13,451 nt of DNA from Stephanodiscus triporus (lineage: Eukaryota > Bacillariophyta > Thalassiosirophyceae > Thalassiosirales > Thalassiosiraceae), in contig JALLAZ010001090.1 in the NCBI GenBank assembly GCA_036939755.1, positions 1 to 13,451 of the forward strand, written 5' to 3'. Of the stretch, positions 5,521 through 13,451 are shown piece by piece. The translations under genes were made by a program, and so were the position numbers. The notes beneath the pieces were generated by a model. That model did not search any database and was not told where the DNA came from. It worked only from the letters and a program-made list of their open reading frames with translations. Positions within the stretch are counted from its first letter, which is position 1, and each line of letters starts with the position of its first letter.

Positions 5521-7524
5521 ATGAACGTGATGGCGAGGACGAGACCGACCCGCCTACCGGCCATCGCGGCGGCGATGCTCGCCGCCTCCGCCTCGTCGTC
5601 GTCTTCCGCTGCCGCTTCCGCCTCCGCACCGCAGTGCGTCGCGTCCGCCGCAGCCTTCGCCGCGGCGCATCTCCCCTCCCGCCATCGGGGTCATCGCGGT
5701 CGTCATCTTCGCGTTCGAACGTTATCGCCGTGCGACGGTGGCTGCTCGGGAGGAGGGCTCCCGTCGTCGTCGTCGTCGTCGTCGTCCGTCCGCGACGACG
5801 ATGACTACGACGACGACCTCGATTCGACTCGAGGGAACGACGACGGCGAGGACGATCGCGATGCCGATGATCATCATCGCGATGATTACAAGGCGTTCGT
5901 GGACGACGTCGTCTCGTTCCTCGACGGGGACGGCGTGACCCATCGTCCCATGTCGCGGGAGGAGCTCCGGCGAGTCCTCGAACGTCATTTTTCATTCGAC
6001 GACGATGACGGCGGAGGAGGAGGAAGCGGCGCCGTCGTCGTCGAGTCGCGTTCGAAGGAGGGGAGGGGGGGGGGGGCGGTGGACGAGACGTTGGCCCTGC
6101 TGGGACGGGACGTCTTCCTCGTCGTCGGCGACGCGGCGTCGGCGCCCGCGTCGAACGGGGAGGGGGCACGACGACATTCCTTCGCTTTGCACCTGTGTCC
6201 CATCCCTGACCTCGAGGCGATGCTGACGTCGCATCGGAGGCATCTCCGTCGTCGTCGTCATTATCCCGAAGAAGCAGACGAAGACGACGGCGACGATTAC
6301 GACGAAGAGGACGATCCCTCGACGACGACGTCCAGGGCGGTGGCGGCGCACGCCTGGCTGAACGCGCGTGTCACCAACGCCTTCTCCTCGGGCCGTCGTC
6401 TCGGCGACGGCGGCGACGACGACAACGACGGCGGAAGGACCCCGACGTCCGTCGTGCACTTGCACCGGGACGTCTGGCAAAGGTCTCGATCGATCGTCAT
6501 ATCGCGATTGAGGGGAAAGTGCGGGATGCACCGTCGTCGGTACTACGCGCGTCGGACAGATGCGAGGAGGATCGATAAATCGGAATACGCGCCGTTCCTC
6601 GCGGAACACCACCTCTGGGGAGCGATTGGGGCGAAGTACGCGTACGGCCTCTTCGCGAGGGATCGTCGACGCGACAACGACGACAACGACGACGGGGGGA
6701 TAACGATGCCGGGACCTGGGGACATCATCGCGGCCGCGACGTTTTCGTCCGGACGGACGATAACAAGATCCGGTCGCGTGTTCCGATCGTTCGAGCTGCT
6801 GCGCTTCTGCACGGCCAAGGACGTGACGGTGGTGGGGGGACTGACGAAGTTGATCTCGGCGTTCGCGAAGGACGTCAGGAGGAGGGGCAATGGGGACCAG
6901 GACGATCAGGCTGCAACGGGGATGGACGTTGTGACGTCGATCGATCGTGATTTCGGTTGCGGCGACGCTTGGCCGAACTTCGTGAGCGTGGATGTTGTGG
7001 ACCCGGTGCCGATGTTCGTCGGGGACGTCGATGGCGCGAGGCGACACGCGGTGGGAGCGGGGCTGACGCCGCTGGAACAGCCGCGACAACGACGGAGGAT
7101 GGGAGATGACGGTGATCGTTCAACTAAGACGTTGTCGGTGACGATCGCATCGTCCGGGGTTCTGCGCGCGGGACTTCCGGATTCGTTATTGCGGGAGCTG
7201 GGGGAGGGAGGAGGGGGCGCTCTCGGCACTGAAGGTGTGTGCGATCGGAACGATCGACGAGATGATCCTTGGCGGATCGCCGCCCGACGCGGTTTCCATC
7301 CGGTGTTTGACGCCGGCGTCGAGCGTTTGATGTCGGTTGTGGTGTATGGCGGTGGAGGGACCGTTGTCGTTGACGGCGACGACGACGACGGAACTAAGAG
7401 CGGCCCGTCGCCGGTGGAGCTGTGGCTTGCATCGACGCCACGTTACGCGAGGGATCATTATTCTTCGAATTCGGGAGTTCGGGATATGCTGGGTTGCATT
7501 AGATCCGCTCGACTCAAAAAGTAA
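5521..7524 (+). CDS. Large Asp-rich protein of unknown function with plastid-like leader; possible GNAT-like core
   Basis: A single 667-residue frame ending at TAA 7522. The N-terminus is an Ala/Ser-rich hydrophobic leader with ASAAAFAAAH (41-50), close to the ASAFAP plastid motif, so plastid import is plausible. Several Asp/Gly runs (about 92-122, 160-170, 252-266, 297-305, 383-392) are encoded by GAC/GAT triplet repeats and look like unstructured inserts. Between them is ordered sequence: RRYYARRTDARRIDKSEY, FLAEHHLWGAIGAKYAYGLF (359-378), AAATFSSGR (404-412), RSFELLRFC (422-430), VTVVGGLTKLISAFAKDV (435-452) and DVVTSIDRDFGCGDAW (469-484). The order ATFSSGR, RSxELxRFC, VxGGxxKLxxxF, DRDxGxG recalls a GNAT-like module found in some phage proteins; this is from memory and unverified. 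PWRIAARRGFHPVFDAGVERL follows near the C-terminus. GC is much higher than in its neighbours. Confidence 0.65.
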   Translation: MNVMARTRPTRLPAIAAAMLAASASSSSSAAASASAPQCVASAAAFAAAHLPSRHRGHRGRHLRVRTLSPCDGGCSGGGLPSSSSSSSSVRDDDDYDDDLDSTRGNDDGEDDRDADDHHRDDYKAFVDDVVSFLDGDGVTHRPMSREELRRVLERHFSFDDDDGGGGGSGAVVVESRSKEGRGGGAVDETLALLGRDVFLVVGDAASAPASNGEGARRHSFALHLCPIPDLEAMLTSHRRHLRRRRHYPEEADEDDGDDYDEEDDPSTTTSRAVAAHAWLNARVTNAFSSGRRLGDGGDDDNDGGRTPTSVVHLHRDVWQRSRSIVISRLRGKCGMHRRRYYARRTDARRIDKSEYAPFLAEHHLWGAIGAKYAYGLFARDRRRDNDDNDDGGITMPGPGDIIAAATFSSGRTITRSGRVFRSFELLRFCTAKDVTVVGGLTKLISAFAKDVRRRGNGDQDDQAATGMDVVTSIDRDFGCGDAWPNFVSVDVVDPVPMFVGDVDGARRHAVGAGLTPLEQPRQRRRMGDDGDRSTKTLSVTIASSGVLRAGLPDSLLRELGEGGGGALGTEGVCDRNDRRDDPWRIAARRGFHPVFDAGVERLMSVVVYGGGGTVVVDGDDDDGTKSGPSPVELWLASTPRYARDHYSSNSGVRDMLGCIRSARLKK

Positions 7525-8093
7525 TCCGTTCCTCTCTTGGTATCTTACAACCTCTGATGGAGGCTTTCGTGTAACTTCCCACGACTCCTGTTTTTGAGAA
7601 CGCCACTCTGGATGACCTCTTCACTTTTTGTTTGTCGTACGGTCGTCGAGCTCGTCCGTCGTCTTTGCCATTGTGGTCCACCGCCGTTTTGCTATTCCTC
7701 AAGGACGATTCCGATCGTCTCTCGACCCGAAAACATCATTCAACCGCGCCGCTGACGTTCGCTCACAAAAAGCAAGGGGGCCACCACTATTACTCCCCCT
7801 TTTGACTTTTACCTACCGTAGAACACGCAGCCATCCACTCACGCAGCCATACACTTCGCGAGAAAGTCTGAGCCTATGTACAAGCGGTATTCTCGTTTTG
7901 ACGCAGATCCTACATAAGTAAGTGATTTGAACAGCAGGATCGTTTTCCTATTTTCAACACGATTCTAACGATATGTTGGTTGCCTATGTTGCGCGGTGAT
8001 GTGTGTGCGTACTATTATGCACCATCTAGTAAATACGCTAACAAAATTCACTAACAAAAATAGTACGGTAACCGTACTATAAACCCCCCGACC
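7525..8093. other. Intergenic region before the RanBP2 zinc-finger gene
   Basis: 569 bp between two + strand genes. I see no supportable exon or RNA gene. Minor structures: CACGCAGCCAT occurs twice in direct orientation (7824-7834 and 7840-7850); CTAACAAAA is repeated near 8039 and 8051; a perfect palindrome lies at 8060-8080. AAGTAAGTG at 7917-7925 resembles a 5' splice site, so an upstream untranslated exon is possible, but nothing confirms it. Confidence 0.45.
8060..8080. repeat. Perfect 10-bp inverted repeat (ATAGTACGGT / ACCGTACTAT)
   Basis: The arms 8060-8069 and 8071-8080 are exact reverse complements around one A, 14 nt before the ATG at 8094. It could be a dimeric transcription-factor site or a hairpin in the 5' UTR. 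A related palindrome with the same AGTACG/CGTACT core lies at 13210-13226. Function is not known. Confidence 0.75.
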
Positions 8094-8765
8094 ATGGCCT
8101 CTCCTTCCGAGATGATAGGATGGGAATGCGGCGCGTGCACGTACACCAACGACGATTGCACGCGCCGCGACTGTTTGATGTGCATGTCGGAGCGCCCCAA
8201 GCGCTACTTCGTCGTGCCTGGTGCGGGTGTGACAGCGACCGCCAGGACGACTACGGTCGATCGACGCGAGCAGGCGCGTCTCGCCGCCTTACGCGACGTG
8301 GACGCGGATGACGCCCCCCCTCCAGTGGATGAGGAGCCCATTGCCGAGGGGGTCCCTGTGCTTCCTGTGCGGGGGGAAGGCGCCAGCCGTCGTGGCATTG
8401 CGCTAGAGCGTTTGGTGGGTACGCTCGTTGATGTAGTCGGGACGACGGCGAACAACAGGGGCCGCTCTTGTCCCCGCCACTCCTGCTGCGGATCGCAGGT
8501 GGTCGAGCGATCCACAGTGGCGTTTCGTCGCGAGCAGCTTGTCTTTCGCGACCAGGGAGAGGAGGACGTCGTCGCCGTCTACCTCGTTTTGCACGGTGTG
8601 ATGACGTGCAGCAAGGTCGGGTTTTTACCCGCGCACCTAAATCATCACGCGCATGACTACGATGGTCTAGTCGCGCGCGTAATGTTGGTGTATAATGTGG
8701 TGAAGCGGCAGAAGTTTAGGTGCAACTTTGGGTGCTGCGCCGCAAAAGTCATCGGGAAGAAATAA
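8094..8765 (+). CDS. RanBP2-type zinc-finger protein with possible HIRAN-like C-terminal region
   Basis: 223 residues, starting at an ATG in good context (ACCATGGCC). Residues 10-30 (W-x-C-x2-C-T-x2-N, then C-x2-C) are the RanBP2/NZF zinc-finger signature: W10, C12, C15, T16, N19, C27, C30. Such fingers bind ubiquitin or single-stranded RNA. A low-complexity linker (about 45-100) follows. The C-terminal half contains FRREQLVFRDQGEEDVVAVY, then KVGFLPAHLNHHAHDYDGLVARVMLVY. The order 'D-x-AVAVY ... VGfLP ... ARV' resembles a HIRAN domain, which binds DNA 3' ends in HLTF/Rad5-type proteins; this is a tentative reading. A basic Cys tail (RCNFGCC) ends the protein. It is convergent with the transposase pseudogene, 72 bp away, but no transposon ends were found that would tie them together. 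Confidence 0.65.
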   Translation: MASPSEMIGWECGACTYTNDDCTRRDCLMCMSERPKRYFVVPGAGVTATARTTTVDRREQARLAALRDVDADDAPPPVDEEPIAEGVPVLPVRGEGASRRGIALERLVGTLVDVVGTTANNRGRSCPRHSCCGSQVVERSTVAFRREQLVFRDQGEEDVVAVYLVLHGVMTCSKVGFLPAHLNHHAHDYDGLVARVMLVYNVVKRQKFRCNFGCCAAKVIGKK

Positions 8766-8837
8766 CAATTAAGATGAATATTAAGATGAAAATGTATCGA
8801 TTAATTTAATAACATATAGATGCAAATGTCTCCCCCC

Positions 8838-10167
8838 CTAGTCCGAAAAATACGCAAAGCCGGTCTTGCGCCAGGTGTTGCGGCGCATCTCAATGGAGAT
8901 GTTTTCCTCGGCGGCGAGGATCTATCCCACGACGTCGCGTTGCGTCGTTTTAGCGATTGGCGCATCTGGATCCTGTGCCATCAACCAGTTCAAATACTGG
9001 TCCTTGAGCCTCGCCTTGAACGCCTTGTTATAGCTCATGTCAACGGGCTGCACAAGGCCAGTGCATCCGGGGGGGATGAACTCCACCTCGACGCCGATCG
9101 CCTGGATTGCGGCGATGACGGAGCCCATCATATGGACTCGGAACGAGTCCAGGTACAAGAGGGGGACGATTCCTGGGGGGGCCGTCGCGACGTATGGCGC
9201 GAGGACATCGCTCACCCACTCGAGCATGATGTCCTCTGAAAACCACGCCTTCGGCTGGCATTTGTAGACAGCGCCCGCCGGATACGTCGCGAGTTCGCGG
9301 CGTTCGATCGTCCCCCCCCTCTTCGCTGCAGACAGAAGAACGAGCGACACGATGCAAAGAACAATGGTGAGTATTTCTGTTTTACTTCAACACGATAAAT
9401 ACAAACTCACCTTTGAACACCACCATGGACGGAATCCTCCTTCCCGATGCCGCGATGGTCACCGCGACAGTGACGCGCTGACTGTCGTTTGCCGCCGAAC
9501 GCAAATTGATCGTCCGCGCGCCCACGAAGTCAATGGTATCGCGCGGATCCATCGCCATGTAGGCGGGCGTTTGATCCATATTCAAGACATAGTCTTGATG
9601 ACGCGAGGGATCGTTCGCTCGAGGTACCTGCACCTCAAGATGAGCAAGGGCCTCGGCGCGCACCTCGCCTGGTTCCCGCTGCGCCTTGTGGGTCGCCACG
9701 CGGTGCGTCAAGCCATTTTTCGCAAGAAAGCGAGAAATCGCCATCAAGCGCGCAGAGTAACTCCTCTGTAAGAACTCCGGCTTCAACTTACCAATCTTCC
9801 GCATAAGACCCATTCTTGTGACAGGGAATCCCTTGGACCTCCAATGCTCCACAAAACCTATGAGTTCCTCTTCAACATCCGCAACAATGCTTGTAGGTCC
9901 TTCGTGTAGAATTAGCTTGCTGTCAACAGAGGAATCAGAAAGGGCAACTGCATTCCTCCTCCAAGTCCTAATACTTGACGGTGATACCCCATGCCTTGAC
10001 GCAACCACATTGAGAGGGAGGTTGTCTGTGGCCATCATAGCGTCCACCGCACGAACAATCTTCATTTTCTCGCTTGAGGTGTACATGCGCTTCGGCTGAG
10101 TCCTTTTCTCGATGCGCTCAGCAGCACGGGCATGGTTGATGCCACATGGGTTGTAGATGAGTCTCAT
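8838..10167 (-). pseudogene. Pogo/Tigger-type DDE transposase, interrupted by a nonsense codon
   Basis: Exons 10167-9411 and 9325-8838 flank an 85-nt GT-AG intron (AAAG|GTGAGT ... TCTGCAG|CG); joined length is 414 residues. N-terminal helix-turn-helix at about 29-75 (YTSSEKMKIVRAV ... VASRHGVSPSSIRTWRR) is the Psq/CENP-B-like DNA-binding part. The catalytic DDE_1 domain carries Asp198 (VLNMDQTP), Asp312 (LLYLDSFRVH) and Asp348 (LVQPVDMSYNKAFK), so the triad is intact. Codon 387 is TAG (8924-8922); the frame then continues for 27 family-like residues (ILAAEENIS ... WRKTGFAYF) to a second TAG at 8840-8838. The simplest reading is a Trp TGG changed to TAG. The upstream part of the frame beyond 10167 has no ATG. 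A 386-residue product could still be made. I found no terminal inverted repeats or TA duplication, so element borders are not set. Confidence 0.85.
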
Positions 10168-10285
10168 TGTTGTTTGTCGGAAGGTGAATGTGAGAGAATT
10201 GTGAGGGTTTGTGTTTTGTGTCACGTGGCCAAGGGAGCAAAGGAGGGAATTCTACCCAACCGGTCAGCCATCTGGGTCCTGAAAT

Positions 10286-10315
10286 TACGTAGAAACTGGT
10301 ACATGTCTCTACGTA
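10286..10315. repeat. 8-bp inverted repeat with 14-nt loop
   Basis: TACGTAGA (10286-10293) and TCTACGTA (10308-10315) are exact reverse complements. The structure lies in the 298-bp divergent region between the transposase start and the trigger-factor start. It could be a regulatory palindrome or a remnant of the transposon's subterminal sequence; neither can be shown here. The rest of that region (10168-10465) shows only GC-rich tracts near 10370-10390 and no supportable gene. Confidence 0.6.
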
Positions 10316-10465
10316 CAACCCAGGAGGCAGACTAAACTCGTACAGTCGCTGGCCTGGTTTGCAGATATGGGTGGGCCGCCCCGCCGCCCCCAAAACACTA
10401 AAGAAGAGGCTACCATACGAACTCAATAACTCCTCTGTCTGTTAAGTCCTGACCGTCCTGGAAGT

Positions 10466-11226
10466 ATGACGGAGTGTCGCCAGATCCTCCTCCTAGTAGC
10501 AGCTTCCGCCATTGCATTGTGCGTTGAAGCTTTCCAGCCACCTGCGTTGACGCATGCTTCGGTATTGAGGGCGGAGGGAGAATGGACTGGCGAGGTGGTT
10601 GCAGATGGTCGCATCAGGGGTTGTGAAATCACTCCTGGTTCTTCTGAAACCGACTTCACAATTCAAATCGATGGAAATGAGGCAGACCTTGGGAATTTCG
10701 GCGCTGCAATATATAAAAAAATCACTGCTGATGCCAAAACCCAGCGATTTCAGGGGTTCCGTCCAGGAACGATACCGCCTCATCTCATCCCAGCCTACAT
10801 GACCTTTGCTATGGACGAAGTGGCTCGTGAGACAGTTTTGGAAGCCATGCAGCAAAACAATATTCGCCCATTCGACAGTGCTAGAGTAGATATGTTGATT
10901 GAGCAGGTATCTATCCCATCGAAGCCAAAGAAAGGACAGAAAAAGGATAAGAAGAAAAACACAGATGCCGATTCGCAGCAAGAGGATGATACACCTGAAA
11001 CATGGCAGACATTCGACACAATGAAGGATGCCATGAAGGCAGGATGGGAGGTATGTTTGTAGTCATGATGAGCATTTTATTCCCATCGCATCAAATCTAT
11101 TCTCATCCATGAATTTTCTTGCAGCCAGGCCAAAGTTTCAGCTTTGTTGCCAAGAATTGCAAGGGTCAAAAAGTCAAGCCTGTGGAAACGGAGCGAAGTG
11201 TACTTCAGAGTCTGTCGGATAAATGA
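10466..11226 (+). CDS. Plastid-targeted trigger-factor-like protein, ribosome-binding domain only, two exons
   Basis: Exons 10466-11050 and 11125-11226 flank a 74-nt GT-AG intron (GAG|GTATGT ... TTGCAG|CCA); the join is in phase and gives 228 residues. Residues 1-22 are a signal segment ending CVEA, followed by Phe23-Gln-Pro-Pro, a good ASAFAP-type plastid junction. The mature part matches the N-terminal domain of bacterial trigger factor, with the ribosome-contacting signature GFRPGTIP at 97-104. Bacterial trigger factor is about 430 residues with PPIase and chaperone arms; both are absent. A Lys-rich linker (SKPKKGQKKDKKKN) and an acidic patch follow. Exon 2 adds FSFVAKNCKGQKVKPVETE. Short plastid trigger-factor-like proteins also occur in plants. 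Likely role: binding plastid ribosomes near the exit tunnel. Without exon 2 the last 33 residues would be lost. Confidence 0.87.
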
Positions 11227-11515
11227 CTTAAATTTAGATAAAATTAGACTGAATGGTTGACTGCTATATATCAGTGAACACGAATGATCAGATGATTCTG
11301 ATGCATTGTCGAGTAGCGGTCAATGACTTAAGAAAATATCTTTATTACGACCTAGCCATTATAACACAGGCACAGGAGAAGAGTCTATCATACCAACTTG
11401 GGCAGGAGGCGCATTGGCATCATTAATCCACTCTAAGACAAAAAATTAGTCCCTGACAATATCTTCATTGATGGCAGATTCAACACAGTCATTTACTTCA
11501 CCTCAACAACAAACA

Positions 11516-13079
11516 TCACAACCGGCAGACATACGAACTGCTTTGAGTGACATACCGCACCCAACGGTACGGCGCGTATCCCGGCATATTTTCTGCTATC
11601 CTTAGATATCGAACCTGCAAACTGGACACGTTGTACATGGGTATCTCAAAATTCATGTTGATTGGCCCAATCTCCCTCCTGATTTGTGACGTGCATGGGC
11701 CGCTCAGTGTAACCTTCGCTCGCATGGTCTGCTCGGTACACCCGGGAAACTTTTTCAGTGTCCAAAGAAGTTTCTTCTCATGAGATACGTATTCCGCGTT
11801 GACGCCGTTCGCTCCAGGGGAGCTGACAACGCTGCATGTTGCAACGGTTGTAGACTGCGGCAGAGGCACCTCTATCGAGACATTGGCCCCAAAGTGATTG
11901 TCCGGTATTTCCGCTCGCACATGAACTGAGATCTCTAACTTGTTCGGTTCAACCTCTTCAATCGACGGGAAAATTCGAAACGGCGTTTTGAATTCCCCCG
12001 TCATTCGGTAGTTGAGCACGATAAACTCACCATCGGGAGGATAGAAGGAAAGTGTTCGCCCGTGTTCCCACTCTGATAGATTGACACAGTCATTGAAGTT
12101 AATATCATCCACAGTTACCGACCCGTAAGTGGTGTTCGCACTTCTCCCAATTGCAAGATCCTCATTCAATGCCAAGCGAAGTTGAGGACTGCCAGCCAAG
12201 TAGCTTTTCATTTGAATACAACCGTCAATTGTGCTGTTAAGGACATAACCATTGTTGGAAAACATCACACTCAGCCGCTCTAATATGTCAACGAAAATCT
12301 CATTCTTTTGATTGGCGCTCAAGCTCGTTTTCTTCCCGTCAGAATCAACGGAACCAATTACAGGTTTATGCACAGCGGTGGCGCTGGCAGTCTTAGGATT
12401 AATCATCTTTCCAGTATCCGCAACGGAAGTGACAACAATTGGCTCGTTGTAGACAAAGGCCTTGAGATTTTCTGTTTGCGTTACCTGCGGATAGCCGTAG
12501 TCGAGGATCTCATCTAGGAGCTCGTAGAGAAGGATGAAGTTTTTGCGAATCGACTCCTCCGATAGCGTACCGCAATAATCCTTGAAGACCTTGGCAATCT
12601 TCGAAAGGAGCTGTGGGGGTGGATTCGTAAGTGTTGCAGGTCCAATGTTAGCAAACATACTGAGGGGACATAACAAGAATTAAAACGATGGACAAAAAAA
12701 ACCTCACCTCGATAACAGCAACAGGGCTCACGTTCTTCTCCGTGGCACATCCAAAAATCAACCCATTCCGCTTCACGTGCATGTAGCTGTACCCGTCCGG
12801 CATAACGAAGACGGGAGGGGCATCGCCGAACCGTTTCACCGACTCCTTCGAGGTCTCTATTCCCTCCCCCTCGGCCGACGAGGTAATTTTACCACTACCC
12901 AACCCGAGGGTGGTATCCATGCCGGGAGTCCCGGGTGCAACGCCATCCCAAAACTTAACCTTGCGAAAGAATGCCTCGGTGTGCGAACGCTCGTGTGCGC
13001 CTACCCCAGATTTGGATCGATAAGTTTTGGCAATGACGGTGTCTCCACGGGGGGATAGGACGAAGAAATTGGTAATCAT
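11516..13079 (-). CDS. AP4M1: AP-4 adaptor complex subunit mu, two exons
   Basis: Exons 13079-12708 (124 codons) and 12610-11516 (364 plus TGA) flank a 97-nt GT-AG intron (GAG|GTGAGG ... CCCACAG|CTC), giving 488 residues against about 453 in human. The N-terminal longin-type domain begins MITNFFVLSPRGD, continues through ENVSPVAVIE, and crosses the junction to LLSKIAKVFKDYCGTLSE and NFILLYELLDEILDYGYPQVTQTE, which match AP-4 mu more closely than AP-1/2/3. The mu-homology domain starts near NEIFVDILERLSV and includes CVNLSEWEHGRTLSFYPPDGEF and the end YRWVRYVTQSSSYVCRL. The subunit recognises tyrosine-based cargo signals at the trans-Golgi network. Two Gly/Ser/Glu-rich loops enlarge the N-domain (about residues 45-85). 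An acceptor at 12659 would give a wrong frame and a premature stop, so 12611 is preferred. Confidence 0.93.
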
Positions 13080-13451
13080 GGCCGACGCGTGCTGCGGCGC
13101 TGATGGTGCCGCGTGGCGTTGATGACGGACTTCGGAGGATGTATCGTATTATGGAAGTGACTTTCGATCCCATCCAGTCGATCGTTGGATTTATTTTTAG
13201 AGATATCTAGAGTACGTATCGTACTCGCTCTCTTTGTTGTAGAGTACATATTTTATTATGGTAGAATTTTATCTACCTACACAAGTCAACGGACTTTTCT
13301 CTGTGAGGTGAGTGCATATCTACCTAGAGTAGCTACATATCCTCTAGTAGCTACTTACTGCCCTAATCCAGAGGGAAGCAAGCGCCGCGCTGGTATGCTG
13401 ACCTCAGGAAAAATATATTGGTTATTTATTGGAATTATTTTTTGCTTCCAA
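13080..13451. other. Upstream region of the AP-4 mu gene, with short repeats
   Basis: No gene is visible. It contains an inverted repeat at 13210-13226, two direct copies of AGTAGCTAC (13328-13336 and 13346-13354), and two copies of ATCTACCTA (13271-13279 and 13318-13326). TAGAGTAC also recurs near 13208 and 13239. The region is AT-rich and likely carries the AP-4 mu promoter near its left end. Confidence 0.5.
13210..13226. repeat. 7-bp inverted repeat GAGTACG-TAT-CGTACTC
   Basis: The arms 13210-13216 and 13220-13226 are exact reverse complements around TAT, 131 nt before the AP-4 mu start codon. The AGTACG/CGTACT half-sites are shared with the palindrome at 8060-8080, also just upstream of a gene. 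A regulatory role is inference. Confidence 0.65.

Noticed and set aside
5426..7089. Long Arg/Pro-rich minus-strand frames
   Set aside because: They are antisense shadows of the GC-rich Asp-encoding repeats of the 5521-7524 gene and have no domain-like content.
7628..7921. 97-residue plus-strand frame in the intergenic region
   Set aside because: It has no homology I recognise, biased composition and no good start; it is probably chance.
8820..9771. Plus-strand frames of about 140 residues across the transposase
   Set aside because: They lie opposite the conserved DDE domain on the minus strand; composition and lack of motifs mark them as shadows.
8766..10465. Terminal inverted repeats and TA duplication of the transposon
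   Set aside because: I compared the flanks of the transposase gene by eye and found no matching inverted ends, so no element border is reported.
12659..12707. Shorter AP-4 mu intron ending at the CAG before 12659
   Set aside because: Joining there gives a stop within a few codons, whereas the acceptor at 12611 joins VIE directly to LLSKIAKVFKDYCG as in other mu subunits.
1..13451. CRISPR arrays, bacterial-type operons or prophage
   Set aside because: The window is eukaryotic, with spliced genes and alternating strands; no repeat-spacer array is present.

Overview
This is a nuclear-genome window from a eukaryote with short GT-AG introns (about 74-120 nt, one of 291 nt). Three proteins open with a signal peptide whose predicted cleavage site is followed by Phe, as in the ASAFAP-type bipartite plastid presequences of diatoms and other algae with secondary red plastids. 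A selenoprotein T gene with an in-frame UGA shows that the organism uses selenocysteine. I infer a centric-diatom-like photosynthetic stramenopile; the species cannot be named from the sequence.

Layout. 184-1509 (+): six-exon, plastid-targeted ITPase/HAM1-type NTP pyrophosphatase. 1651-2415 (-): six-span DRAM/Frag1-like membrane protein. 2788-4104 (+): unrecognised protein with two CxxC pairs and a Ser-rich minisatellite. 4381-5341 (-): selenoprotein T, three exons, Sec codon at 4928-4930 and a possible SECIS element downstream. 5521-7524 (+): large Asp-rich protein of unclear function with a plastid-like leader. 8094-8765 (+): RanBP2-type zinc-finger protein with a possible HIRAN-like C-terminal half. 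8838-10167 (-): pogo/Tigger-type DDE transposase, one intron, broken by a nonsense codon near its C-terminus. 10466-11226 (+): plastid-targeted, stand-alone trigger-factor N-terminal domain, two exons. 11516-13079 (-): AP-4 adaptor complex mu subunit, two exons.

The genes do not form an operon or one pathway; this is an ordinary compact algal locus with alternating strands, short convergent tails and shared divergent promoters, plus a decayed transposon gene. Housekeeping themes are nucleotide-pool sanitation and nascent-chain folding (both apparently in the plastid), ER redox (SelT) and post-Golgi sorting (AP-4). Several correct models depend on joining exons or reading through UGA, so simple ORF-based annotation would be wrong for the ITPase, SelT, transposase, trigger factor and AP-4 mu genes. 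I did not find a new multi-gene system. The parts most worth a second look are the selenoprotein T gene, the Asp-rich protein, the RanBP2/HIRAN-like protein and the splicing of the ITPase gene.
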